A stretch of 64,000 nucleotides of DNA from Klebsiella spallanzanii (GTDB taxonomy: Bacteria > Pseudomonadota > Gammaproteobacteria > Enterobacterales > Enterobacteriaceae). The DNA is taken from contig NZ_CABGGS010000008.1 in assembly GCF_902158555.1 (NCBI RefSeq), positions 47,057 to 111,056 on the forward strand, given 5' to 3'. Positions 46,901-57,139 of this stretch are shown here, in pieces (position 1 is the first letter of the stretch; each line of letters opens with the position of its first letter). The translations under genes and the position numbers were made by a program. The notes beneath the pieces are model-generated. The model worked only from the letters and a program-made list of their open reading frames with translations. It ran no database searches and was not told the origin of the DNA.

Positions 46901-48377
46901 CATCAGATCCTTTTGCTTCTTCATCCTGCGGCTGCTGGTAGCCGCCACCCAGCGCGCGCTGTAGCGCGACATCAACAGAGAAGGCGCGCGACTGCACCAC
47001 GGCAAGCCGGCGCTGACATTCCAGTACCGAGTCCTGGGCGTACAACACGTCGATGTACGTCGCCAGACCTCCTTCATAGCGTTTACTCACCACCCGCCAG
47101 GCCTCGCTGGCCTCGGTTGCCGCCGTCTGCGCGCTGGCAATTTGCGCCGTCAGGGCTTTCTGACTCAGCCCCGCGCTCGCCACCTCCTGCAACGCATGGG
47201 TGACGGTAGCGTTGTAGCGGGCGGCGGCGATATCGTACTCGGCCATCGCGCCGCGCAGCTCGCCGCGCAGGCGACCCCCGCTGAAGATAGGCAGCCAGAT
47301 AGCCGGTCCGGCATTGCCGAATTTCGATCCTGATTCGATGAGGTTATCCAGCCCCAGCGCCTGGAAGCCGACAAACGCCGACAGGTTGATGTTGGGGTAA
47401 AACGCCGCTTTGCGGGCGCTGACTTCGCTGTCCTGCGCCTGCGCCATCAGACGGGCGGCGACGATATCCGGGCGACGGCCCAGCAGGTTGACGGGGAGCT
47501 GTTCCGGCAGTCCGCGTACGTTGTGCAAATTAATTTGCGGCCGCTTGATGGCCAGTCCGCGATCCGGCCCGGCCCCCAGCAATTCTGCAAGCTGATAGCG
47601 CGTAAGCTGGATGCGCTCATCAAGCACCTGCAGTTCGCCCTGCGCGGCGGCCAGCCGCGACTGGGCAATATGCAGGGCCGAGCGGGTTTCCATACCGTTG
47701 TGATAGCGTTTATCAAACAGCTCAGCTGTTTTACGCCGCGCCTCCACCACCTCCGCGACGCTGTCGCGTTCGGCGTAATATTGCGCCAGATTGGCATACG
47801 CCATCGCGACCGCTGCGGACAGCTCCAGTTGCGCCTGATACTGCTCCGCGCGGGTCGCCTCAATCACCGAAGTCGCCGCCGCCAGCGAGGCGCGGTTTTT
47901 GCCCCAGAAATCCAGATCCCACGAAAGGTCGAGCGTCGCCTGGCCGTACTCTTTCCAGCCAATGGGCGACATTTCCCGCGGCAGTAAATAGTTGTAGGAC
48001 TGACGCTGCTGGCTGGCCGTCGCCGACGCGCTGAGCTGCGGCAGCAGTGTCGATCGCGCCTGCTGGCCTCTGGCCTCGGCGCTGCGCAAACGCGCGGCGG
48101 CAATCGTCATATCGGGGGAATTGGCCAGCGCCTCATCAATGAGGGTATTGAGCTGGCTGTCGCCGTAGCTGCGCCACCACTGCTGCGTCGGCCAGACGAC
48201 TTCAGCATTGAGCGGCAGCGTGCTGGCCCCGTAGCTTTCAACAGACTTAAGTTCCGCCTTCGGCGGTGCATCCGGTAGCTGCGCGCAGCCGACCAGCCAC
48301 AGCGCGGCTGCCAGCGGCATCAGCGTTCTGCAGCAGGCCGAGCGCGTAAAAAATGAAGGTAAGGCATCCTGATCCAT
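46893..48377 (-). CDS. NodT/TolC-type outer-membrane efflux lipoprotein
   Basis: The 494-residue protein is an outer-membrane factor of the RND/MFS efflux type. The lipoprotein signal has lipobox LVGC with Cys31. Two OEP repeats follow: WWRSYGDSQLNTLIDEALANSPDMTIAAARLRSAEARGQQARSTLLPQLS, and the second one with LLGRRPDIVAARLMAQAQDSEVSARKAAFYPNINL. It opens a three-gene operon (outer membrane, adaptor, antiporter), so the whole tripartite pump is encoded together. The 22-bp palindrome upstream suggests TetR control. Confidence 0.9.
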   Translation of the reverse strand: MDQDALPSFFTRSACCRTLMPLAAALWLVGCAQLPDAPPKAELKSVESYGASTLPLNAEVVWPTQQWWRSYGDSQLNTLIDEALANSPDMTIAAARLRSAEARGQQARSTLLPQLSASATASQQRQSYNYLLPREMSPIGWKEYGQATLDLSWDLDFWGKNRASLAAATSVIEATRAEQYQAQLELSAAVAMAYANLAQYYAERDSVAEVVEARRKTAELFDKRYHNGMETRSALHIAQSRLAAAQGELQVLDERIQLTRYQLAELLGAGPDRGLAIKRPQINLHNVRGLPEQLPVNLLGRRPDIVAARLMAQAQDSEVSARKAAFYPNINLSAFVGFQALGLDNLIESGSKFGNAGPAIWLPIFSGGRLRGELRGAMAEYDIAAARYNATVTHALQEVASAGLSQKALTAQIASAQTAATEASEAWRVVSKRYEGGLATYIDVLYAQDSVLECQRRLAVVQSRAFSVDVALQRALGGGYQQPQDEEAKGSDDV

Positions 48378-48400
48378 AATTATGTCTATCCTGATATTGA

Positions 48401-48422
48401 ACTGTACTGTACGGTACAGTTT
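48401..48422. promoter_or_regulatory. 22-bp inverted repeat between efflux operon and TetR gene
   Basis: AACTGTAC (48401-48408) and GTACAGTT (48415-48422) are perfect inverted arms around TGTACG. The site lies 24 bp from the outer-membrane gene start and 64 bp from the TetR gene, a typical shared TetR operator. Confidence 0.75.
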
Positions 48423-48485
48423 TGGAGTGTATCAGAGTCGTGATAAAATTGAACAGCCCTTTCTTTTCTCAGCCGGTCGCCAATT

Positions 48486-49103
48486 ATGAAAATCACCAGA
48501 ACCGAAGCAAAACGACAAAGCATCCTTGATGAAGCCACGCAGGTATTTCGCGAACTGGGTTATGAAGGCGCTTCAATGGCCGAGATTTGCGCCCGCGTCG
48601 GCGGCTCGAAGGCCACGCTGTATAACCATTTCGCTTCGAAAGATGAGCTGTTTTTTGAGGTGATGTCGCGCCTGTGCGAAGAAGAATTCTCCGCGGTGCT
48701 CAAGCTGGTGGAGCCATCAATGCTGGAGCGCGGCGACATTACGCTGGCGCTGAATCAGTTTGGTCAACGCTTTTTGCACTTTATCTACTCTCCGGATGTG
48801 CAATCCAACCAGCGGCTGGCGATTGCCGGTTCCGGTAACAACAAGTTGGGCGATCTTATCTATCAGCGCGGCATCCTGCGCGTTCAGCAGCTGATCGCCG
48901 ACTTTTTATCTCTCGCGATGGAGAATGGTTTGCTGCGCCGCGCCGATCCGCGCATTACGGCGTTGCACCTGAGCGCATTGCTGCAAGCGGAGCTAATGGA
49001 CCGGTTCTTATTCCGCCAGCAAGAGAGCGTTGATGATGAAGAAGTGCGGCAGGTCACGGCGCGCGCCGTCGAGGTGTTTATGGCGGCTTACCTCCCGCGT
49101 TAA
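48486..49103 (+). CDS. TetR-family repressor of the efflux operon
   Basis: The 205-residue product has the TetR N-terminal DNA-binding domain (about 10-55): AKRQSILDEATQVFRELGYEGASMAEICARVGGSKATLYNHFASKDELFF. The C-terminal half (LQAELMDRFLFRQQESVDDEEVRQVTARAVEVFMAAYL) is the AcrR-like ligand and dimer domain. It is divergent from the pump genes, with a strong palindrome between. The inducing ligand is unknown. Confidence 0.9.
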   Translation: MKITRTEAKRQSILDEATQVFRELGYEGASMAEICARVGGSKATLYNHFASKDELFFEVMSRLCEEEFSAVLKLVEPSMLERGDITLALNQFGQRFLHFIYSPDVQSNQRLAIAGSGNNKLGDLIYQRGILRVQQLIADFLSLAMENGLLRRADPRITALHLSALLQAELMDRFLFRQQESVDDEEVRQVTARAVEVFMAAYLPR

Positions 49104-49194
49104 GCTCATTCTAGCGTGAGCCACGTCAGCCAGCAGAATGATAAGCTATGCTAACATCCACAACCGACGAATTATCTGGCTGAATGGAGAAATG

Positions 49195-49884
49195 ATGGAA
49201 CTGCTGTTATTGAGTAACTCAACGCTGCCGGGCAAAGCCTGGCTGGAACATGCGCTACCGACGATTGCCGGGCAGCTAAATGGCCGTCGCTCAGCGGTGT
49301 TTATTCCTTTCGCCGGGGTGACGCAAAACTGGGATGACTACACTGCAAAAACCGCCGCCGTCTTTGGCCCAATGGACGTGGCGGTTACCGGAATTCACAG
49401 CGTGGCTGACCCGGTTTCGGCGATTGAAAACGCAGAGATAGTTATCGTCGGCGGCGGCAATACCTTCCAGTTGCTGAAAGAGTGCCGCGAACGCGGCCTG
49501 CTGGCACCGATAGTGGACGTAGTGAAGCGCGGCGCGCTGTACGTCGGCTGGAGCGCGGGGGCTAACCTTGCCTGCCCGACCATCCGCACCACTAACGATA
49601 TGCCGATTGTCGACCCTCAGGGCTTTGATGCGCTGGGGCTGTTCCCGCTACAAATTAACCCGCATTTCACCAACGCTCTGCCGGAAGGCCATCAAGGCGA
49701 AACCCGTGAACAGCGCATTCGCGAGCTGCTGGTGGTTGCGCCGGAATTGACAATTATCGGCTTGCCGGAAGGCAACTGGATTCAGGTGACACAGGGCCAC
49801 GCGACCCTCGGCGGCCCGAACCCGACGCTGGTGTTCAGGGCGGGAGAAGAGGCAGTAACTCTAAACGCAGGGCATCGTTTCTGA
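49195..49884 (+). CDS. pepE: Alpha-aspartyl dipeptidase (peptidase E)
   Basis: PepE cleaves Asp-X dipeptides, a cytoplasmic serine peptidase of family S51. The start at 49195 (second of two ATGs, with GGAGAAATG before) gives 229 residues as in E. coli. The nucleophile Ser120 lies in GWSAGANLA. Asp135 (TTNDMP) and His157 (INPHF) complete the set. The frame opening at 49138 is not supported. It marks the right border of the accessory block, as pepE sits beside yjbB in E. coli. Confidence 0.96.
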   Translation: MELLLLSNSTLPGKAWLEHALPTIAGQLNGRRSAVFIPFAGVTQNWDDYTAKTAAVFGPMDVAVTGIHSVADPVSAIENAEIVIVGGGNTFQLLKECRERGLLAPIVDVVKRGALYVGWSAGANLACPTIRTTNDMPIVDPQGFDALGLFPLQINPHFTNALPEGHQGETREQRIRELLVVAPELTIIGLPEGNWIQVTQGHATLGGPNPTLVFRAGEEAVTLNAGHRF

Positions 49885-49904
49885 TCCCTTGATCTCACTT
49901 TCCC

Positions 49905-50092
49905 GGAGGCGGTGCTGCGCACCTGTCCGGGCTACCCAACCCCAGACCGCACGGGCCTGTAGCCCCGGGTAAGGCGTCTGCCGCGACCCGGGGAATTTCC
50001 CGGAGGCGGCGCTTGACGCGCCTTGTCCGGGTGACCAAACCGCAGACTGCTGTGAACCTGTAGCCCGGTCAGCGCAGCGCCACCGGGGATTT
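49905..50092. repeat. BIME: cluster of four REP units
   Basis: Alternating REP palindromes (CCCGGAGGCGG, GTAGCCCCGGG, CCCGGAGGCGGCGC, GTAGCCCGGTCAGCGCAG) fill the pepE-yjbB convergent gap. The units match those at 33.7 and 43.2 kb, showing expansion of one family. Confidence 0.8.
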
Positions 50093-50107
50093 TTGCGACA
50101 TCACCGG

Positions 50108-51739
50108 TTAATAATCATCCCGCTCATCGTCCTCATCCGGCTGCTCCATCACGCTATAGGCCACCGAGCAGAACAGCGAGTTCAGACGCTTCATATCGCC
50201 CAGTAGCGCCAGATGCAGCGTACTGGTTTCAATACTTTGCACGTTTTGCTGATGCAGGCGGTCAACGTGGGCATGCGAATAGCGGCGGTTTAAAATGCGA
50301 AAACGATGCTTACTACGCCGCAGACGACGGGCGCTCGGCACGTCACCGGAGAAAAAGACCGACATCGCCAGCTGTAGATTACTCAGTAACTGATCGTACA
50401 GCCCATCCAGCTCCTTCAGCCCCTCCATGGAGAAAGCGCGGCGCGCAGCCAGAGATTTATCGGCGATCTCGCTGCCCATTCTCTCGACAATGTCCGAAGC
50501 TTGCTCCAGGTTAAGCGCCATTTCGATGATCTCCGCCCAGCGACGGGATTCCTCTTCCGCCAGCTCCTCTTTCGGCATGCGCGCCAGATAGAGCTTAATC
50601 GCGGTATAAAGCACGTTGATGTCATCCGCCATCCGCCGAAGCTCTTTCTCCTCACGAGACTCACCGTGCATGATCTTGCGCAAACCCTCCAGCATCTGCT
50701 CCATCGCATCGCCAATACGTAGCGTTTCACGAGCAGCATTGGCCAGCGCCAACGCGGGGGTATCCAGCGCCGAGGTATCCAGATGCTTCGGCTTCAGGTG
50801 CGCGTCGAGCTCCGGCTCGTCGCGAATCAAACGCTTACAGAGGCGGGCCATCGGCTCCGCGAACGGCACCATGGCGATACAGCGGATCAGGTTGTAGAAG
50901 ACGTGGAAGTAGATAACCAGCTCAGCTTCCGCCAGCGGCAGCTTATGCATCACCTCCGCCAGGACATGAACAAACGGCAGGATAATCAGGCTGCCCACCA
51001 GCTTGAACAGCAGGCTGCCAAGCGCAACGCGGCGCGCGGCGGCATTCGCCCCGCTGTTATTGAGCATCGCCAGCAGCCCGGAGCCAAGGTTAGCGCCAAT
51101 CACCAGGCACAGTGCGACCGGAAATGAAATCACGCCGGTCGAGGTTAACGTGGCGGTCAGCAACACCGCGGCCAGGCTTGAATAGCTGATGATCGCGAAT
51201 ACCGCGCCAATCAGCGCATCCAGCATAATATCGCCGGTCAACGAGGCGAAAATCACCTGCACGCCGTTGGCCTGGGTGATGGGATGCACCGCCTGTACGA
51301 TCAGCTCCAGCGCGAGAAGAATCAGCCCCAGGCCAATCCCCACGCGTCCGAGCTGGCCTGCGCGCGTTTGCTTGCGCCCAAGGAAAAAAATCACGCCGAT
51401 AAAAATCAGCAGCGGCGAAAGCCATGACAGGTCGAAGGTCAGCACCCTTGCCATCAGCGCGGTACCGACGTCCGCCCCCAGCACCATTACCAGCGCGGGG
51501 GCCAGCGCTACCAGATCCTGAGAGACAAATGAGGTCACCAGCATGGTGGTGGCGTTGCTGCTCTGGACCAGCGCGGTGACGCCGATCCCCGCGCAGAAGG
51601 CGAGCGGCTTTTTCTCCACGCTGCTGCTCAGAACGCTTCGCAGGCGTGCACCGTAGACGCGCATCACGCCGGTGCGAACAATATGGGTGCCCCACACCAG
51701 CAGGGCGACGGCAGAAAGCAGGTGTAGCAGAGTTAACAC
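50108..51739 (-). CDS. yjbB: Na+/phosphate exporter YjbB
   Basis: YjbB is a Na/Pi-cotransporter-family inner-membrane protein that in E. coli lowers cytosolic phosphate by export. The 543-residue protein has eight or more helices with the two family repeats (ALVQSSNATTMLVTSFV and LVIGANLGSGLLAMLNNSG), and a C-terminal PhoU-like helical domain (about 330-530). Length matches E. coli. It converges on pepE. Confidence 0.95.
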   Translation of the reverse strand: MLTLLHLLSAVALLVWGTHIVRTGVMRVYGARLRSVLSSSVEKKPLAFCAGIGVTALVQSSNATTMLVTSFVSQDLVALAPALVMVLGADVGTALMARVLTFDLSWLSPLLIFIGVIFFLGRKQTRAGQLGRVGIGLGLILLALELIVQAVHPITQANGVQVIFASLTGDIMLDALIGAVFAIISYSSLAAVLLTATLTSTGVISFPVALCLVIGANLGSGLLAMLNNSGANAAARRVALGSLLFKLVGSLIILPFVHVLAEVMHKLPLAEAELVIYFHVFYNLIRCIAMVPFAEPMARLCKRLIRDEPELDAHLKPKHLDTSALDTPALALANAARETLRIGDAMEQMLEGLRKIMHGESREEKELRRMADDINVLYTAIKLYLARMPKEELAEEESRRWAEIIEMALNLEQASDIVERMGSEIADKSLAARRAFSMEGLKELDGLYDQLLSNLQLAMSVFFSGDVPSARRLRRSKHRFRILNRRYSHAHVDRLHQQNVQSIETSTLHLALLGDMKRLNSLFCSVAYSVMEQPDEDDERDDY

Positions 51740-51760
51740 GGAATCAGCTTCTCCTTATAT

Positions 51761-51887
51761 TTATACACTTTATCCTTCAAGCTGCCTCTTTGTTGGCTGC
51801 ACCAGCTCACTCCAGTCACTTACTTGAGTAAGCTCCTGGAGATTCACCGGTTTGCCGCCTCGACGCATCTCGAATGACTGCGTGTAG
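51761..51887 (-). repeat. ERIC element between metH and yjbB
   Basis: A 127-bp ERIC in reverse orientation (CTCCAGTCACTTAC ... GTAAGCTCCTGGAG) with TTATACAC/GCGTGTA ends lies just upstream of the yjbB start. Confidence 0.88.
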
Positions 51888-51947
51888 ACACTTTTCCCGA
51901 GAGGTCACAGCCTTCTTTCAGTATAAGGGTTTAAACACAATAAAGAG

Positions 51948-51972
51948 ACAGGGCGCTAATTGAGCGCCCTGT
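51948..51972 (-). terminator. Terminator of metH
   Basis: A perfect 10-bp stem (51948-51957 with 51963-51972) follows the metH stop by about 30 bp, followed on the minus strand by CTCTTTATT. Confidence 0.75.
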
Positions 51973-52003
51973 TAGTTGTAAGGAAAGATAACTGATTGGC
52001 GAA

Positions 52004-55000
52004 TCAGTCCGCGTCATATCCCAAATTCGGCGCTAACCAGCGTTCAACTTCCGCCACGCTCATCCCTTTACGCAACGCATAGTCCTCCACCTGATCGCGC
52101 TGAATTTGCGCTACCGCGAAATACTTGCTGTCCGGGTGGCTGAAGTACCAGCCGGAGACCGAGGCTCCTGGCCACATAGCGAAAGATTCGGTTAGCTTCA
52201 TACCGGTGTGTTTTTCCACTTCCAGCAGCTCCCAGATGGTCGCCTTTTCGGTGTGTTCCGGGCAGGCCGGATAACCGGGCGCCGGGCGGATCCCCTGGTA
52301 GTTTTCGCGAATCAGCTCCTCGTTGCTGAGGTTCTCATTCGCCGCATAACCCCAGTACACTTTACGTACGCGCTCATGCAGATATTCGGCAAAGGCTTCC
52401 GCCAAACGGTCGGCAATCGCCTTCACCATAATCTTGTTATAGTCATCGTGCTGCGCCTCGTAAGCATCGGCCAGCGCGTCCTCTTCAAGACCGCCTGTTA
52501 CCGCGAACGCGCCGATGTAGTCCGATTTCCCTGACAATTTCGGGGCGACAAAATCCGCCAGACAGTAGTTTGCAAAGCCGACTTTCTCGGTCTGCTGACG
52601 CAGATGACGCCCCACGTTCAGCACATGGGTACGGGTTTCATCGCGATAGATTTCCACATCGTCGCCGACGCGGTTTGCCGGGAACAGCCCCACCACGCCG
52701 CGCGGATTAAGCGCTTTCTCAGCGCTCAGTTTATCCAGCAGATCGTTAGCATCTTTGAACAGTCGCTGCGCTTCTTCGCCGACCACTTCATCTTCCAGAA
52801 TGCGCGGATATTTCCCGGCCAGCGACCAGGTCATAAAGAACGGCGTCCAGTCGATATAGTTACGCAGCGTTTCAATGCTGGCTTCAACTTCCTGCACGCC
52901 CAGACGATGGGCCACCGGCGGCGTATAGTTTTCCCAGTCAAAGGCCAAATCGTTATCGCGCGCAGCCTCCAGCGTGACCGGCGGCGTACGCGGCTTTTTG
53001 CGCGCGTGCTGAATGCGCACGGTTTCATACTCTTTACGCGTGCGGGCAACAAAATCATCGTGCTGAGTATCAGACAGTAGCGCGGCAACAACGCCTACGG
53101 TGCGCGAGGCGTTTTGCACATAGACCGTCGGGCCACTGTAGTTCTGCTCGATTTTCACTGCCGTATGCGCTTTCGAAGTCGTCGCGCCGCCGATCAGCAG
53201 CGGAATGGTAAAGCCCTGACGCTCCATCTCCTTCGCCACGTTGACCATTTCGTCCAGCGACGGAGTAATCAGTCCGGAAAGGCCAATCAGATCCGCATTC
53301 ACTTCACGGGCAGTTTTAAGGATTTTCTCTGCGGGGACCATCACGCCAAGATCGACGATTTCATAGTTGTTACATTGCAGCACCACGCCAACGATATTTT
53401 TGCCGATGTCGTGCACGTCACCCTTCACGGTCGCAATGACCATCTTGCCGTTGCTGGAGCCTTTCTCTTTGCTGGCTTCGATATACGGTTCGAGATACGC
53501 CACTGCCTGCTTCATCACGCGGGCGGATTTCACCACCTGCGGCAGGAACATTTTCCCTTCACCAAACAGATCGCCGACTACGTTCATGCCGTCCATCAGT
53601 GGGCCTTCAATCACTTCAATCGGGCGCGCGGCCTGCTGACGGGCTTCTTCGGTATCCAGCTCGATAAATTCGGTAATGCCTTTCACCAGCGAGTATTCGA
53701 GGCGCTTTTTAACGTCCCAGCTACGCCATTCCGCCAGTTGCGTATTTGCGTTGTCATCGCTTTTGCTGCCACGATATTTCTCCGCCAGATCCAGCAGACG
53801 TTCAGTGCCATCATCGCGGCGGTTAAGGATCACATCTTCAACCGCATCGCGCAGCTCGGCGGGCAGGTCGTCGTAAATCGCCAACTGACCGGCGTTGACA
53901 ATGCCCATGTCCATGCCATTACGGATGGCGTAGTAGAGGAATACTGCGTGAATCGCTTCGCGCACCGGGTCGTTGCCACGAAACGAAAATGAGACGTTGG
54001 AGACGCCGCCGGAAATTAGCGCATGCGGCAGCTCGCGTTTGATATCTTCACAGGCACCGATAAAGTCCTGGGCGTAGTTGTTGTGCTCTTCAATGCCGGT
54101 CGCCACGGCGAAAATATTCGGGTCAAAAATGATGTCTTCCGGCGGGAAGCCCACCTCTTCGGTGAGAATTTTGTACGCCCGGCGGCAAATCTCAATTTTA
54201 CGATCCCGGGTGTCGGCCTGGCCCTGTTCATCAAAGGCCATCACCACCACGGCGGCACCGTAGCGGCGCACCTTTTTGGCATGATGGATAAACGGCTCAA
54301 CGCCCTCTTTCATCGAGATGGAGTTGACGATGCCTTTGCCCTGAATACACTTCAGCCCTTTCTCGATGACGTCCCACTTCGAGGAGTCGATCATAATCGG
54401 CACGCGGGCGATATCCGGCTCACCGGCGATCAGGTTGAGGAAACGCGTCATCGCCGCTTCGGCGTCGAGCATGCCTTCATCCATGTTGATATCGATAATC
54501 TGCGCGCCGCTTTCCACCTGCTGGCGGGCCACATCCAGTGCTTCGTTGTATTTTTCTTCTTTAATCAGGCGTTTAAACTTCGCCGAGCCGGTCACGTTGG
54601 TTCGTTCGCCGACGTTCACAAACAGGCTGTCATCGCCGATGTTCAGCGGCTCAAGGCCTGCGAGGCGGCAGGCTACTGGCAGCTCCGGCAACTGGCGCGG
54701 CGTCAGCCCTTCAACGGCGCGGCTCATGGCGGCGATATGTTCCGGCGTGGTGCCGCAGCAGCCGCCAACGATATTCAGGAAGCCAGCCTCTGCCCATTCA
54801 CGGATTTGCGCCGCCATGGTGTCAGCATCCAGATCGTACTCACCGAAGGCGTTCGGCAAACCGGCGTTCGGGTGCGCGGTGACGTAGCATTCGGCAATGC
54901 GCGACAGCTCCTGCACGTACTGGCGCAGCTCATCCGGGCCTAGCGCACAGTTGAGGCCGAAAGTGAGCGCATCGGCGTGGCGTAGCGAGTTATAAAAAGC

Positions 55001-55687
55001 TTCGGTAGTCTGGCCGGAAAGCGTGCGCCCGGAGGCGTCGGTGATGGTGCCGGAAATCATAATCGGCAGGTCGACGCCCAGCGCTTCAAACTCTTCCTTC
55101 ACCGCAAAAATCGCCGCTTTGGCGTTAAGGGTATCGAAGACCGTCTCAATCAGGATCAGATCCGCCCCGCCTTCCACCAGCGCTTTGGTGGATTCGCGAT
55201 AGGCCGCCACCAGCCCGTCAAAGGTGATGTTGCGAAAGGCCGGGTCGTTGACGTCCGGGGAAATTGAGGCGGTGCGGTTAGTTGGACCGAGAACACCTGC
55301 GACGTAACGCGGCTTTTCCGGCGTGCGCGCGGTCCAGGCATCGGCGCTGGCGCGAGCCAGTTTAGCCGCTGCAAAGTTGATCTCCGCCGACAGGGATTCC
55401 ATCTGGTAATCCGCCATCGCGATGGTCGTCGAGTTAAAGGTGTTGGTTTCAATGATATCCGCCCCGGCCGCAAAATAGGCGTCGTGGATAGCGGTTATCA
55501 CGTCCGGCTTGCTGAGAACCAGCAGGTCGTTGTTGCCTTTCAGATCGCACGGCCAGTCGGCAAAGCGTTCGCCGCGAAAGTCCTGCTCACTCAGACGATA
55601 GCTCTGGATCATGGTGCCCATGCCCCCATCCAGAACCAGAATACGTTCTTTTAACTGCTGATGCAGTTGCTCAACTTTGCTGCTCAC
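52004..55687 (-). CDS. metH: Cobalamin-dependent methionine synthase
   Basis: MetH methylates homocysteine using methylcobalamin and methyltetrahydrofolate. From the GTG at 55687 (GGGAG 7 nt upstream) it is 1227 residues, the E. coli length and start. Domains in order: homocysteine/zinc ([17 protein letters not shown] with the paired Cys near 310), folate ([16 protein letters not shown]), cobalamin cap and B12 domain with the ligand His in [12 protein letters not shown] (about 759), and the AdoMet reactivation domain ending [19 protein letters not shown]. In E. coli MetR activates metH; no clear site was found. Confidence 0.99.
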   Translation of the reverse strand: MSSKVEQLHQQLKERILVLDGGMGTMIQSYRLSEQDFRGERFADWPCDLKGNNDLLVLSKPDVITAIHDAYFAAGADIIETNTFNSTTIAMADYQMESLSAEINFAAAKLARASADAWTARTPEKPRYVAGVLGPTNRTASISPDVNDPAFRNITFDGLVAAYRESTKALVEGGADLILIETVFDTLNAKAAIFAVKEEFEALGVDLPIMISGTITDASGRTLSGQTTEAFYNSLRHADALTFGLNCALGPDELRQYVQELSRIAECYVTAHPNAGLPNAFGEYDLDADTMAAQIREWAEAGFLNIVGGCCGTTPEHIAAMSRAVEGLTPRQLPELPVACRLAGLEPLNIGDDSLFVNVGERTNVTGSAKFKRLIKEEKYNEALDVARQQVESGAQIIDINMDEGMLDAEAAMTRFLNLIAGEPDIARVPIMIDSSKWDVIEKGLKCIQGKGIVNSISMKEGVEPFIHHAKKVRRYGAAVVVMAFDEQGQADTRDRKIEICRRAYKILTEEVGFPPEDIIFDPNIFAVATGIEEHNNYAQDFIGACEDIKRELPHALISGGVSNVSFSFRGNDPVREAIHAVFLYYAIRNGMDMGIVNAGQLAIYDDLPAELRDAVEDVILNRRDDGTERLLDLAEKYRGSKSDDNANTQLAEWRSWDVKKRLEYSLVKGITEFIELDTEEARQQAARPIEVIEGPLMDGMNVVGDLFGEGKMFLPQVVKSARVMKQAVAYLEPYIEASKEKGSSNGKMVIATVKGDVHDIGKNIVGVVLQCNNYEIVDLGVMVPAEKILKTAREVNADLIGLSGLITPSLDEMVNVAKEMERQGFTIPLLIGGATTSKAHTAVKIEQNYSGPTVYVQNASRTVGVVAALLSDTQHDDFVARTRKEYETVRIQHARKKPRTPPVTLEAARDNDLAFDWENYTPPVAHRLGVQEVEASIETLRNYIDWTPFFMTWSLAGKYPRILEDEVVGEEAQRLFKDANDLLDKLSAEKALNPRGVVGLFPANRVGDDVEIYRDETRTHVLNVGRHLRQQTEKVGFANYCLADFVAPKLSGKSDYIGAFAVTGGLEEDALADAYEAQHDDYNKIMVKAIADRLAEAFAEYLHERVRKVYWGYAANENLSNEELIRENYQGIRPAPGYPACPEHTEKATIWELLEVEKHTGMKLTESFAMWPGASVSGWYFSHPDSKYFAVAQIQRDQVEDYALRKGMSVAEVERWLAPNLGYDAD

Positions 55688-55844
55688 ACTCGCTCCCGAC
55701 AACGCTCAACCAGACCGAAAAAACTTAACAGGCCATACTGGCACAAACCGAAGGGGCGGAAAAGAGAACAGCGGGCAAGATGAGACATGTTCAGCTTCAC
55801 TCATCCGATCAGTCGGGTAGTGATTGCATTATCGCCAAATAAAA

Positions 55845-55859
55845 CGAAAATCATTTCCA
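55845..55859 (+). promoter_or_regulatory. IclR autoregulatory site
   Basis: The minus-strand reading TGGAAATGATTTTCG fits the IclR half-palindrome TGGAAATNATTTCCA with two mismatches. It lies 25 bp before the iclR start, where E. coli IclR represses its own gene. Confidence 0.7.
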
Positions 55860-55883
55860 CGATACAGAAAAAAGGAGTCAGCA

Positions 55884-56711
55884 ATGGCGACCCCCGTTCC
55901 CGCAAAACGCGGTAGAAAACCTGCAGCCCCCGCAGCCGCACCGGCTGGCGGACAAGTACAGTCCCTGACTCGTGGGCTGAAGCTGCTCGAATGGATTTCT
56001 GAATCTCACGGCAGCGTGGCGCTAACCGAACTGGCCCAGCAGGCCGGCTTACCTAACTCTACGACTCACCGCCTGCTGACCACCATGCAGCAGTTGGGCT
56101 TTGTTCGCCAGGTTGGCGAGCTGGGACACTGGTCGGTGGGGGCGCATGCATTTGTTGTCGGCAGCAGCTTCCTGCAAAGCCGCAACCTGCTGGCTATCGT
56201 CCATCCAATTCTGCGCCAACTGATGGAAGATTCCGGCGAGACGGTAAACCTCGCGGTGCTGGACCAGGGCGACCATCAGGCGATTATCATCGACCAGGTA
56301 CAGTGTACCCAACTGATGCGTATGTCGGCGCCAATTGGCGGCAAGCTGCCGATGCACGCTTCCGGCGCGGGAAAAGCCTTTCTGTCGCAGTTGAGTGAAG
56401 AGCAAGTGACCAGCCTGCTGCATCGTAAAGGCCTGCATGCTTATACTCACGCCACGCTGGTGTCGCCGGTGCATCTGAAAGAAGATTTGGCCCAGACGCG
56501 TAAGCGCGGCTATTCGTTTGATGACGAAGAACACGCGCTAGGTCTGCGCTGCGTGGCATCATGTATTTATGATGAACACCGCGAGCCGTTTGCTTCTATC
56601 TCAATCTCCGGGCCGATTTCGCGCATTACCGATGACCGCGTCACCGAGTTCGGCGCCATGGTGATCAAGGCGGCGAAAGAAGTGACGCTGGCGTACGGCG
56701 GGGTTCGATGA
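55884..56711 (+). CDS. iclR: Acetate operon repressor IclR
   Basis: IclR represses aceBAK, and its ligand glyoxylate relieves repression. From the ATG at 55884 (AAAGGAGTC upstream) it is 275 residues; a frame from 55824 is unsupported. The N-terminal winged helix (about 25-90: QSLTRGLKLLEWI and LPNSTTHRLLTTMQQLGFV) precedes the effector domain with SGAGKAFLSQLS and RGYSFDDEEHALGLRCVASCIYD. The tail is TLAYGGVR. The gene is divergent from metH. Confidence 0.98.
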   Translation: MATPVPAKRGRKPAAPAAAPAGGQVQSLTRGLKLLEWISESHGSVALTELAQQAGLPNSTTHRLLTTMQQLGFVRQVGELGHWSVGAHAFVVGSSFLQSRNLLAIVHPILRQLMEDSGETVNLAVLDQGDHQAIIIDQVQCTQLMRMSAPIGGKLPMHASGAGKAFLSQLSEEQVTSLLHRKGLHAYTHATLVSPVHLKEDLAQTRKRGYSFDDEEHALGLRCVASCIYDEHREPFASISISGPISRITDDRVTEFGAMVIKAAKEVTLAYGGVR

Positions 56712-57125
56712 ATGAGCGATCTGAAATCCTACTGGCAGGATAAATATCCTTCTGCTTTTTGCTGGTCTTTCGGCGATTCACCGGAGCTCGCCGACGAGCT
56801 GGCGGCCCTGGTCGTCACGGGCAAAAAACGCGGCACCTGCGGCTCGCTTGCCAGCTATCAGCAAGAGCAGCCGCCCGTGACGCCAGGGGCATACCACATT
56901 GTGCTGGACGGCAAAGGTAAAGCCGTATGCGTGATACGCACCCTGGCGCTCCGGCTGATCCGTTTTAACGAAATGAACGCGGAACTGGCCGCGCTGGAAG
57001 GCGAAGGTGATTTGAGCCTGGCTTACTGGCAATCTGCGCATCAGGCGTTTTTTGAGCGCGAAGGCACCTGGGCGCCGGATATGGAGCTGGTTTACGAAGA
57101 ATTCGCCGTTATTGAAGTGGCCTGA
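56712..57125 (+). CDS. ASCH-domain protein after iclR
   Basis: The 137-residue protein is an ASCH (PUA-like) domain protein: GTCGSLASYQQEQPPVTPGAYHIVLDGKGKAVCVIRTLALRLIRFNEM, then AFFEREGTWAPDMELVYEEFAVIE. Such domains bind RNA or modified nucleosides; in E. coli YqfB the family has amidohydrolase activity on acetylcytidine. The start is the base immediately after the iclR stop (TGA-ATG), so it should be translationally coupled. It converges on aceK. K-12 lacks this gene here. Confidence 0.85.
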   Translation: MSDLKSYWQDKYPSAFCWSFGDSPELADELAALVVTGKKRGTCGSLASYQQEQPPVTPGAYHIVLDGKGKAVCVIRTLALRLIRFNEMNAELAALEGEGDLSLAYWQSAHQAFFEREGTWAPDMELVYEEFAVIEVA

Positions 57126-57139
57126 ACCAGGCCATTTGC

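Noticed and set aside
53114..54943. Long plus-strand frames (292 and 306 codons) across metH
   Set aside because: They are antisense to conserved metH coding sequence and have no family features.
55688..55844. MetR site in the metH-iclR gap
   Set aside because: GTGAAGCTGAAC on the minus strand has only one TGAA half, without the TTCA partner at five bases.
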